This document shows positions 15,626 through 21,604 of a stretch of DNA of 21,604 nt, one piece after another. The DNA comes from an uncultured Comamonadaceae bacterium (GTDB lineage Bacteria; Pseudomonadota; Gammaproteobacteria; Burkholderiales; Burkholderiaceae). The stretch lies in NCBI GenBank assembly GCA_946482595.1, contig CAMLSD010000086.1:1-21604 (forward strand). The letters are read 5' to 3'. How positions within the stretch are numbered: the stretch's first letter is position 1; each line of letters starts with the position of its first letter. The notes beneath the pieces are model-generated. The model was not told the DNA's origin. It did no database searches and saw nothing but the letters and a program-made list of their open reading frames with translations. The translations under genes and the position numbers were made by a program.

Positions 15626-16807
15626 TCAGCGCCGCAGGATCACCAGCCCCTTGAGGTATTCCCCCTCGGGGAAGTTGATCGTCATCGGGTGATCGGGTGC
15701 CGCACCGACATGGGCGTAGATGAAGCCGTCGACCTGGGCGTCCATGCCGGCGCCCGCCACGATCTTGTGGAACAACTCCGCGCCGATGCCCCCCGAACAG
15801 GAGTAGGTGAACAGCGCGCCGCCAGGCTCCAGCAGCTTGAAGGCGAGCCGGTTGATGTCCTTGTAGGCCCGCGCTGCGCGTTCGGCATGGGCCGCCGTCG
15901 GCGCGAACTTCGGCGGGTCGAGCACGATGGCGTCGAAGCTGCGGCCTTCCTTCAGGAAGCGCCGCAGGGTCTCGTTCACGTCGGCATCGAGGGCGGTGTG
16001 GCGTGCCGGGTCGAAGCCGTTGAGCCCGACATGGGCCTCGGCACGCACCAGTGCCGGGGCTGACGAATCGACACTGGTGACCTGCCCTGCCCCACCGGCC
16101 AGGGCCGCCACGCTGAACCCCCCGGTGTAGCAATAGCAGTTGAGTACGCGCTGGAAGCCGAAGTGCCGGACGGTGTCGGCAAACAGTTTGCGGTTGTCGC
16201 GCTGGTCGAGGTAGAAGCCTGTCTTGTGCCCTTCGGCCACGTCCAGCGTCAGCTGCCAGTCGTGTTCGCGGATGGTGATGCCGGTGGGTCCGCCCCCACG
16301 CAGCCAACCCGTGGCCGCGGGCAGGCCCTCGAGCTGACGCACACCGGAGTCGGACCGTTCGTAGATCCGCGACAGGCCGGTCGCGGCCAGCAGCGCATCG
16401 GCCAGCGTGTCCTTCCAGCGTTCGGTGCCGGCCGACAGGAACTGCGCGCTGAGCGTGTCGCCATACCGATCGACGATCAGACCCGGCAGGCCGTCGGCCT
16501 CGCCGTGGATCAGGCGCACGGCGTCGCTGGCAATCGGCAGGCGCTGGCGCATGGCCACGGCAGCCGCGATGCGCTCGGCAAAAAACGAGGCGTCGATGCG
16601 CTGGGCCTCGTCGAAGCTCCAGGCACGCACCCGGATCATCGACGTGGGGCTGAACGCCGCCCAGGCCAGGAAGCGGCCGTCACTGGCCTCGACACGGACG
16701 GTTTCGCCCGCATCGGCCTTGCCGCGGGCCACGCTGCCCTGGAAGACCCAGGGGTGACGGCGCAGCAGTGAACGCTCCTTGCCTTCGCGCAGTGTGATGG
16801 TCTTCAT
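15626..16807 (-). CDS. rlmI: Class I SAM-dependent rRNA methyltransferase, RlmI-like (23S rRNA m5C)
   Basis: A 393-residue protein like E. coli RlmI, which makes m5C1962 in 23S rRNA. It has an N-terminal PUA-type RNA-binding domain (about 1-75, KERSLLRRHPWVFQGSV), a middle domain with GEADGLPGLIVDRYGD, and a Rossmann methyltransferase domain. The latter contains GHKTGFYLDQRDNR, NCYCYTGGFSVAAL (SAM-binding motif I), LDPPKFAP (motif IV) and TYSCSGG, whose cysteine is the probable catalytic residue. The C-terminus YLKGLVILRR matches the family. ATG 16807 is chosen. A frame extension to 16843 adds 12 residues with no similarity. It lies 57 bases after xerC on the same strand, and the target base is inferred from family only. 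Confidence 0.9.
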   Translation of the reverse strand: MKTITLREGKERSLLRRHPWVFQGSVARGKADAGETVRVEASDGRFLAWAAFSPTSMIRVRAWSFDEAQRIDASFFAERIAAAVAMRQRLPIASDAVRLIHGEADGLPGLIVDRYGDTLSAQFLSAGTERWKDTLADALLAATGLSRIYERSDSGVRQLEGLPAATGWLRGGGPTGITIREHDWQLTLDVAEGHKTGFYLDQRDNRKLFADTVRHFGFQRVLNCYCYTGGFSVAALAGGAGQVTSVDSSAPALVRAEAHVGLNGFDPARHTALDADVNETLRRFLKEGRSFDAIVLDPPKFAPTAAHAERAARAYKDINRLAFKLLEPGGALFTYSCSGGIGAELFHKIVAGAGMDAQVDGFIYAHVGAAPDHPMTINFPEGEYLKGLVILRR

Positions 16808-16864
16808 CGTGCTTTCGGGCCGTGCCGACCCGCCTGGTATCAAGTCATGTTGCCCAAAGAGGGT

Positions 16865-17812
16865 TCAGCCCCGGCGCCTGGCCCGGGGGTGTGCCGCGTC
16901 ATACACCTTGGCCAGGTGCTGGAAGTCCAGCTTGGTGTAGACCTGCGTGGTGGTGATGCTGGCGTGACCGAGCAACTCCTGCACGGCTCGCAGATCGCCA
17001 CTGGACTGCAGCACATGCGAAGCGAACGAATGGCGCAGCATGTGCGGATGCACATGGGTGGGCACGCCAGCCTGCAGCGCCCTGCGGCGCAGCCGCACGC
17101 GGATCTGCTGCGGCGACAACCGCGTGCCGCGTTCGCTCAGAAACAGCGCCGCCTCCGGTGCCTTCACATACTGGTCCCGGCAGGCCAGCCAGGCCTGCAC
17201 CGAACGTTCGGCAGCACTGCCCAGCGGCACGGCGCGCCGCTTGCTGCCCTTGCCCAGCACATGGACCTCTCTGGATTCGAGATCGATCCAGCCGCGCGCC
17301 TGCGCACCGGGTACGGCATCCAGCCCCACCAGTTCGCTGATGCGCAGGCCGCAGCCGTAGAGCAGCTCGACGATGCAGTGGTCGCGCGCGTCGATGGCCG
17401 GCGAGCTGGTGCTGTCATGGTGCTCGGCCAGCCCCACCGACTGTTCGACCGACAGGGCCTTGGGCAAGGGCCGCGCCACCTTGGGCGCCCGTACCCCGTC
17501 CACCGGGTTGTGGCCCACGAGCCCCTGCCGGCCCATCCACTTGAACAGGCCGCGCCAGGCGCTGAGGGTGCGCGCGAGCGTGCGCCCGGACAGACCTCGG
17601 CTGTGCAGTGTGGCCGTCCAGCGGCGCACATGATGCATCTGCACCTGGGGCAGCTTCAGCCCGCCCTGCTCGACCAGGGACATCAGCAGGGTCAGGTCGT
17701 GCGCATAGGTGTCGAGCGTCAGTGCGGCCAGGCGGCGCTCCACCCGCAGGTGCTCCAGATAGGGCTCGACCGGGCTGTCCACCGCGACGCCGCCATCAGC
17801 CGGTGTGTTCAC
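16865..17812 (-). CDS. xerC: Tyrosine recombinase XerC
   Basis: XerC acts with XerD at dif to resolve chromosome dimers at division. The protein has 315 residues: an N-terminal SAM-like core-binding domain (about 13-105) and a C-terminal catalytic domain. The catalytic set is complete: Arg157 (GLRISELVGL), Lys191 (LGKGSKRRAVPL), His257 and Arg260 (HPHMLRHSFASH), His283 (LLGHASITTT) and Tyr292 (QVYTKLD). The start codon is GTG at 17812, six bases after the DUF484 stop. The dapF-DUF484-xerC order is conserved in Proteobacteria and supports XerC rather than XerD or a phage integrase. Confidence 0.95.
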   Translation of the reverse strand: MNTPADGGVAVDSPVEPYLEHLRVERRLAALTLDTYAHDLTLLMSLVEQGGLKLPQVQMHHVRRWTATLHSRGLSGRTLARTLSAWRGLFKWMGRQGLVGHNPVDGVRAPKVARPLPKALSVEQSVGLAEHHDSTSSPAIDARDHCIVELLYGCGLRISELVGLDAVPGAQARGWIDLESREVHVLGKGSKRRAVPLGSAAERSVQAWLACRDQYVKAPEAALFLSERGTRLSPQQIRVRLRRRALQAGVPTHVHPHMLRHSFASHVLQSSGDLRAVQELLGHASITTTQVYTKLDFQHLAKVYDAAHPRARRRG

Positions 17813-17818
17813 ACCGTC

Positions 17819-18502
17819 TCAGCCTTCAGGCAGCAGCCGGGCCAGCCCGGCGCTGGCGATTTCGCCCACGCGCATCAGGAAGTCGGTGCCCATGTCGGCC
17901 GTGTAGCGGGTGGGGTCGGGCGAGCCGAGCACCAGCATGCCGAACGCCGGCGAACCCATGCCGTGGCGCAACGGAATCAGTGCGATCGACATCACGGTGC
18001 TGGGGTCGTCGAGCCATTGCACCGGCTCGAAACCGGAATTGATGCCGCAGTAGGGCGTGCTCAGGCTGGTGGCAAAGGAACGCGTGTCGTCCTTGACGCC
18101 CTGTGCGAAATCCCGGTCGGCATAGGCACCCACCACACCCCACACCCGGATGCCGGCCTGCGGGATCAGGAACTGCGACATCAGTTCGGCCACCAGCGTG
18201 CCGGGCAGATCGGCCGGGTCGCTGGTGAGCATCATCGCGCGGGTCCACCGGTGCAGCTTGTCGGCAATCGCCATGTTCTCCTGGCCATAGCGGATCATCT
18301 CGACCAGACGATGCTCCAGGCCGCGCACCTTCTCGCGCATCATCTCCATCTGGCGCTCCTGCAGCGACACGGCCCGCTGGCCGTGCGGGCTGGTGAGCTG
18401 GATGGTGGCCAGCACCTGGGCGTGCCGCTCGAAGAACCCCGGCGTCTGCAGGAGGTAGTTCGCGATGTCGTCTTCCGTGATGCCTTCAATGCCCATGTTC
18501 AT
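17819..18502 (-). CDS. DUF484 family protein (GAF-like fold)
   Basis: A 227-residue member of the DUF484 family (E. coli YigA neighbourhood). The N-terminal segment [33 protein letters not shown] is spread over residues 7-39 and is the family's most conserved part. A helical region (about 45-85, [19 protein letters not shown]) that may form a coiled coil follows, and then a GAF-like sensor domain (about 90-225) with [20 protein letters not shown]. No catalytic residues are recognised. ATG 18502 overlaps the dapF stop as ATGA. The frame back to 18559 lies inside dapF and is rejected. xerC starts six bases after its stop. Function is unknown; the constant link with dapF and xerC suggests a role in envelope or division physiology. 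Confidence 0.88.
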   Translation of the reverse strand: MNMGIEGITEDDIANYLLQTPGFFERHAQVLATIQLTSPHGQRAVSLQERQMEMMREKVRGLEHRLVEMIRYGQENMAIADKLHRWTRAMMLTSDPADLPGTLVAELMSQFLIPQAGIRVWGVVGAYADRDFAQGVKDDTRSFATSLSTPYCGINSGFEPVQWLDDPSTVMSIALIPLRHGMGSPAFGMLVLGSPDPTRYTADMGTDFLMRVGEIASAGLARLLPEG

Positions 18503-19359
18503 CCCTGCTGCCATTCGATTTCGCCTTCGAAGACCGTCGTGGCCGGCCCCGTCATCCATACCGGGGCGTCACCGCCCGCCCATTCGATCGTGAGGCGCCC
18601 ACCCCGGGTGTCGACCTCGACGCGCGCGTCCAGCCAGCCCAGCCGGATGCCGCAGACCACCGCCGCGCAGGCCCCGGTGCCGCAGGCGAGGGTTTCGCCC
18701 GCGCCCCGCTCGAACACACGCAGGCGGATGTGGTCGCGTGCCACGACCTGCATGAACCCGGCGTTGACCCGGCGTGCAAAACGCGCATGCCGCTCGATCA
18801 GCGGCCCGAGTTGCGCAACCAGTGCGGTGTCCACGTCGTCCACACGCTGAACGGCGTGCGGATTGCCCATCGATGCCACGGCGACCTGCACAACAGCCTC
18901 GCCGAGGTCGAGTGGCCACAGTTCATACTGGCCCACCGCCTGCGCCACAAGGCCGGAGGCATCGAACGGGATGCGTTCGTGCGTGAAAACCGGCGCACCC
19001 ATGTCGACCGTGACCCGACCGTCGTCCTGAAGGCGGGGTTCGATCACGCCGCTGAGCGTCTGCACACGGATGGAGCGCTTGTCGGTCAGGCCGTGGTCGA
19101 GCACGTAACGCGCAAAGCAGCGTGCACCGTTGCCGCACTGCTCGACCTCGCTGCCGTCGGCATTGACGATGCGGTAGCTGAAGTCGACACCGGGCGCCGG
19201 CGAGGGCCCGACGATCAGGATCTGGTCGGCACCCACACCGAAACGACGGTCGGCCAACGCCCGGTACTGCTCGGGGGTGAAGTCGACCGGCGCGCGCGTG
19301 GCATCGAGCACGACAAAGTCGTTGCCGGCCCCCTGCATCTTGGTGAAGCGCAATTTCAT
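18499..19359 (-). CDS. dapF: Diaminopimelate epimerase
   Basis: DapF interconverts LL- and meso-diaminopimelate, making the precursor for lysine (through LysA) and peptidoglycan. The 286-residue protein matches family length. It begins with [19 protein letters not shown] and has both catalytic cysteines: Cys75 in EQCGNGARC and Cys226 in [15 protein letters not shown] (164-170) and ERGAGET (217-223) are further active-site motifs. ATG 19359 has GGGGGA ten bases upstream. The reading frame stays open to 19947 through the acyltransferase gene, but that part is a shadow. It is followed by DUF484 with an ATGA overlap, and preceded by the acyltransferase gene with a 35-base gap. Confidence 0.97.
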   Translation of the reverse strand: MKLRFTKMQGAGNDFVVLDATRAPVDFTPEQYRALADRRFGVGADQILIVGPSPAPGVDFSYRIVNADGSEVEQCGNGARCFARYVLDHGLTDKRSIRVQTLSGVIEPRLQDDGRVTVDMGAPVFTHERIPFDASGLVAQAVGQYELWPLDLGEAVVQVAVASMGNPHAVQRVDDVDTALVAQLGPLIERHARFARRVNAGFMQVVARDHIRLRVFERGAGETLACGTGACAAVVCGIRLGWLDARVEVDTRGGRLTIEWAGGDAPVWMTGPATTVFEGEIEWQQG

Positions 19360-19394
19360 GCGCGGATTATCCCCCGGCCCGGGCGGCAGCGCAC

Positions 19395-20279
19395 TCAAGG
19401 GTAGAGGCCCGGTTCGCCCGGCGGGCGGGTCTTGAAGCGCTTGTGCACCCACAGGTACTGGGCCGGCGTGCGGCGGATCTCGCCCTCGATCCAGGCATTC
19501 ATGCGCCGCGTGTCGGCCATCACGTCGTCGGTGGGGTAGTCGGCCCAGGGTTCGTGGAAGCGCACCACATACCCCTGCCCGCCCGGCAGCATCTCGGCCA
19601 CCACGGGCTGAACCACCATGTCGAGCGCCCGGGCCATGCGTGATGGCGCAAGCAGCGTGGCGGCCGGCACCCCGAAAAACGGCACGAAGTCGGCGTCCTT
19701 GGGGCCGAAGTCCATGTCCGGCAGGTTGAAGAAGGGCGTGCCCTGGCGGATGCACCGGATCAGCGGCTTGGCCGATTCCTTGCGCGAGAAGATCTGCGCC
19801 CGGCCAAAGCGCATGCGCCCCTTGCGCATCGCTGCATCGAGCACCTTGTTGCTCTGCGCCTGGTAGATCGACGCGCCGGTCTTGTGCACATGCAGCTGGA
19901 TCGCCACGCCGGCCACGTCCAGGCCCATGAAGTGCGGCGCCAGCCACATCACGGGACGCTCGCTGCGATCGGCCAGGCCGACGTCACCCTCGACCCGGAT
20001 CAGGCGGCGCAGCCGCGCCTCGCTGGCAAACCACAGCAGCCCGCGCTCGAGCAGGCTGCGACCCAGCCATTCGAAGTGCTCACGGGCCAGATCATGGCGC
20101 TGCGCTGGCGAAAGCTCAGGCAGGCACAGCTCGAGGTTGCGCAACGCGACCCGGCGACGCGCGCCGGCCAGCGCAAACAGCACCCGGCCGAAGCCCCGGC
20201 CGATGCCGGCCTGCCAGCCCAGCGGCAACCAGTGCAACAACCACAGCAGGCCGATCAGCAGGCGTGCTGCCATCGTCAC
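19395..20279 (-). CDS. Lysophospholipid/lipid A late acyltransferase (LpxL/HtrB family), copy 1
   Basis: A 294-residue inner-membrane acyltransferase of the LpxL/LpxM family, which adds secondary acyl chains to Kdo2-lipid IVA. It has an N-terminal hydrophobic anchor (about 6-22), [15 protein letters not shown] (the family's NL...FPE-like motif) and the catalytic HX4D motif HFMGLD (His116, Asp121). The C-terminal [15 protein letters not shown] matches the YxWxxKRFK signature. The start is GTG 20279, which overlaps the stop of copy 2 as GTGA; an ATG two codons later is the alternative. An AGGGG site precedes the GTG. Which acyl chain and position it uses cannot be assigned from sequence. Together with copy 2 it probably gives hexa-acylated lipid A. 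Confidence 0.9.
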   Translation of the reverse strand: MTMAARLLIGLLWLLHWLPLGWQAGIGRGFGRVLFALAGARRRVALRNLELCLPELSPAQRHDLAREHFEWLGRSLLERGLLWFASEARLRRLIRVEGDVGLADRSERPVMWLAPHFMGLDVAGVAIQLHVHKTGASIYQAQSNKVLDAAMRKGRMRFGRAQIFSRKESAKPLIRCIRQGTPFFNLPDMDFGPKDADFVPFFGVPAATLLAPSRMARALDMVVQPVVAEMLPGGQGYVVRFHEPWADYPTDDVMADTRRMNAWIEGEIRRTPAQYLWVHKRFKTRPPGEPGLYP

Positions 20280-21130
20280 GCGGCCCCTGGCGCGTCATGG
20301 CGCGGTTGCTTGTAGCGGTTGTAGCCCCACAGGTACTGTCCGGGGCATTGCAGGATCAGGTGTTCCATCGCGCGGTTGATGCAGGCGGCCGCCGATTCTG
20401 CCTCATCGGGCAAAGGCTCGGCGAGGGGCGCAACATGCACACGATAGCCTTGTCCGGCAGGCAGCCGCTCCCCGAAAGCCAGGATCACGGCCGCGCCGGT
20501 CTGGGCCACCAGCCGGGCCGCCAGGGTCATCGTATAGGCCGGATGACCGAAAAAAGGTGCCCACACGCCCATGCCCTGTGGCGGCACCTGGTCGGGCAGC
20601 AGGCCCACGGTCTGCCCCGCCCGCAGCGCCCGGATCAGCTGCCGCACGCCCGCCAGCGTGGCCGGCGCCGTGGCCAGCCCGGGCCGCTGGCGGGCCCGCT
20701 CGATCAAGGGTCGCAGCCAGGCCTTGCGCGCCGGCCGATAGAGCACGGTGATGGGGCTGCGCGCGCCAAAATGCTCGGCGTAGGCCTGGGCTGCGACCTC
20801 GAAGCTGCCCAGGTGGGGGGTCAGGAACACGATGCCCTGTCCGCGGGCATGGGCCGCCTCGATGCATTCGGCGCCCAGCCACTGCACCCGCGCACCGAGC
20901 GGACGATCAAGGGGCCGCATCCACAGCCAGGGCAGTTCGCCCACCATGCGGCCGGCCTGCCCGATGCCGTGCCTTGCGAGTGCCCACGGCACCCCGGCGC
21001 GCGCCGAGTTCTCGCGAAAGCGACGTCGGTACGACGACGACAGCAGGTAGCTCAACCAGCCCAGCCCGGCGCCCAGCGCGTGCAAAAGCCATAGCGGGCA
21101 GCGGGACAGGATGCGAAACAGGGTCGACAT
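20276..21130 (-). CDS. Lysophospholipid/lipid A late acyltransferase (LpxL/HtrB family), copy 2
   Basis: A 284-residue paralogue of the downstream acyltransferase. It has a hydrophobic N-terminal helix (about 12-30), the segment YRRRFRENSARAGV, and the catalytic motif HLGSFE (His106, Glu111), the HX4E variant also found in E. coli LpxL. VLYRPARKAWLRPLIERAR, LLPDQVPPQGMGVWAPFFG and the C-terminal YLWGYNRYKQP are typical of the family. ATG 21130 starts it, with only a weak GAG-type ribosome binding site. It heads the minus-strand set acyltransferase-acyltransferase-dapF-DUF484-xerC-rlmI and is divergent from metK, an arrangement familiar in Burkholderiales. The acyl specificity is not assigned. 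Confidence 0.9.
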   Translation of the reverse strand: MSTLFRILSRCPLWLLHALGAGLGWLSYLLSSSYRRRFRENSARAGVPWALARHGIGQAGRMVGELPWLWMRPLDRPLGARVQWLGAECIEAAHARGQGIVFLTPHLGSFEVAAQAYAEHFGARSPITVLYRPARKAWLRPLIERARQRPGLATAPATLAGVRQLIRALRAGQTVGLLPDQVPPQGMGVWAPFFGHPAYTMTLAARLVAQTGAAVILAFGERLPAGQGYRVHVAPLAEPLPDEAESAAACINRAMEHLILQCPGQYLWGYNRYKQPRHDAPGAA

Positions 21131-21137
21131 TGCTCTC

Positions 21138-21143
21138 TATAAT
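21138..21143 (+). promoter_or_regulatory. metK promoter -10 box (TATAAT)
   Basis: A perfect TATAAT starts eight bases outside the divergent acyltransferase ATG. It predicts a metK start near 21149-21150 and a leader of about 180 nt. No convincing -35 is seen 16-18 bp upstream, inside the acyltransferase gene. Confidence 0.6.
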
Positions 21144-21147
21144 CAGC

Positions 21148-21330
21148 GCATCGCCGGGTTAAGGAACAACTTGCGGGGCGATGCAGGGGGCAAGCATACC
21201 CAGCCGCCTGCCGGGTCGTTGGCCGACAGGCTGGCGACTCCACAAATTCCGCTAAAGCGTTCGCCGCTCCTCCAGACACCCTCGGGCCGGCCAACGCGAC
21301 CGGGAGTGCTATCAAACTTGGAGGCCCGCA
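21148..21330 (+). ncRNA. Structured metK 5' leader, candidate cis-regulatory RNA
   Basis: The leader shows several pairings by eye. GCATCGCC (21148-21155) pairs with GGCGATGC (21177-21184). CTTGC in that hairpin's loop (21170-21174) pairs with GCAAG (21190-21194), making an H-type pseudoknot. A helix of 13 pairs with two small bulges joins 21211-21224 to 21289-21303. The metK ribosome binding site can be masked by CCTCCA (21269-21274) with TGGAGG (21319-21324), or by CGGGCC (21283-21288) with GGCCCG (21323-21328). Both masking arms lie in the loop of the long helix, so alternative states are possible. It does not match the SAH, SAM-I or SAM-II consensus as I remember them. Control by S-adenosylmethionine is an inference from position only. 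Confidence 0.45.
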
Positions 21331-21604
21331 GTGGCGAACGACTTTCTCTTCACATCCGAATCCGTCTCCGAAGGCCACCCCGACAAGGTGGCCGACCAGA
21401 TTTCGGACGCCATCCTCGACGCGATCTTCACCCAGGACCCTCGCTCCCGCGTGGCCGCCGAGACGCTGTGCAACACCGGCCTGGTGGTGCTGGCCGGCGA
21501 GATCACGACCAACGCGCATGTCGACTACATCCAGGTGGCCCGCGACACGATCAAGCGCATCGGCTACGACAACACCGAATACGGCATCGACTACAAGGGC
21601 TGCG
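21331..21604 (+). CDS. metK: S-adenosylmethionine synthetase, N-terminal part (runs off the window)
   Basis: MetK makes S-adenosylmethionine from ATP and methionine. The first 91 codons are present. The N-terminus [19 protein letters not shown] contains the ATP-binding histidine of SEGHPDK (His16), followed by [12 protein letters not shown] and [13 protein letters not shown], both highly conserved. The start is GTG 21331, with a strong GGAGG at 21320-21324 six bases upstream. It is divergent from the lipid A acyltransferase genes and is preceded by a long structured leader. RlmI, encoded nearby, is one consumer of the product. The C-terminal two thirds lie outside the window. Confidence 0.97.
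   Translation, partial: MANDFLFTSESVSEGHPDKVADQISDAILDAIFTQDPRSRVAAETLCNTGLVVLAGEITTNAHVDYIQVARDTIKRIGYDNTEYGIDYKGC

Noticed and set aside
16847..18850. 667-codon open frame on plus, opposite rlmI-xerC-DUF484-dapF
   Set aside because: It runs antisense to four well-supported genes, has low-complexity Arg/Gln/His-rich composition and matches no family. It is a shadow frame typical of GC-rich DNA.
18499..19947. N-terminal extension of dapF by about 196 residues
   Set aside because: The extension lies in the acyltransferase gene in another frame. The DapF family begins at [15 protein letters not shown], at 19359.
21148..21330. Known SAH, SAM-I or SAM-II riboswitch upstream of metK
   Set aside because: I could not match the conserved core of these classes from memory, so the leader is reported as an unclassified candidate only.

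Overview
The window looks like a chromosomal housekeeping region of a high-GC betaproteobacterium, most likely order Burkholderiales. This rests on gene order (pilMNOPQ-aroK-aroB-dgt-gltB divergent from a class A penicillin-binding protein gene, and metK divergent from paired lipid A acyltransferase genes), on GC-rich codon use, and on protein sequence character. The genus cannot be fixed from the sequence alone. I see no rRNA, tRNA, CRISPR array or prophage. Gene density is very high: the longest stretch without a gene is about 260 bp, between pilM and ponA.

Region 1 (1-11395, minus strand). Reading right to left: pilM, pilN, pilO, pilP and pilQ (type IV pilus alignment complex and outer-membrane secretin), a lipoprotein with Ig-like domains, aroK and aroB (shikimate pathway), dgt (dNTP triphosphohydrolase), a stand-alone REP-associated transposase-like gene, and the 5' end of gltB (glutamate synthase). 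Most junctions overlap by ATGA or TGATG or have short gaps, so this is probably one long transcription unit from pilM to dgt. gltB has its own promoter.

Region 2 (11396-15609). ponA (bifunctional peptidoglycan synthase) runs on plus, convergent with cyaY (frataxin). cyaY is divergent from lptM (small lipoprotein) and lysA (diaminopimelate decarboxylase), which overlap by ATGA.

Region 3 (15626-21130, minus strand). Reading right to left: two lysophospholipid/lipid A acyltransferases, dapF, a DUF484 gene, xerC and rlmI. DapF makes meso-diaminopimelate, which feeds both LysA (lysine) and the peptidoglycan polymerised by PonA, so this half is envelope and lysine metabolism.

Region 4 (21131-21604). 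A perfect TATAAT precedes a leader of about 180 nt and then the 5' end of metK (S-adenosylmethionine synthetase). The leader can form an 8-bp hairpin whose loop pairs downstream (an H-type pseudoknot), a long-range 13-bp helix, and pairings that mask the metK ribosome binding site. I do not recognise it as a described riboswitch, and it is the best candidate here for something new.

Other points worth attention are an 8-14-8 palindrome spanning the gltB -10 box and ribosome binding site, a transposase-like protein that appears to have lost both catalytic signatures while keeping an open frame, and a possible leaderless lptM-lysA transcript. Pairings and promoters were found by eye, and no folding or database search was run.
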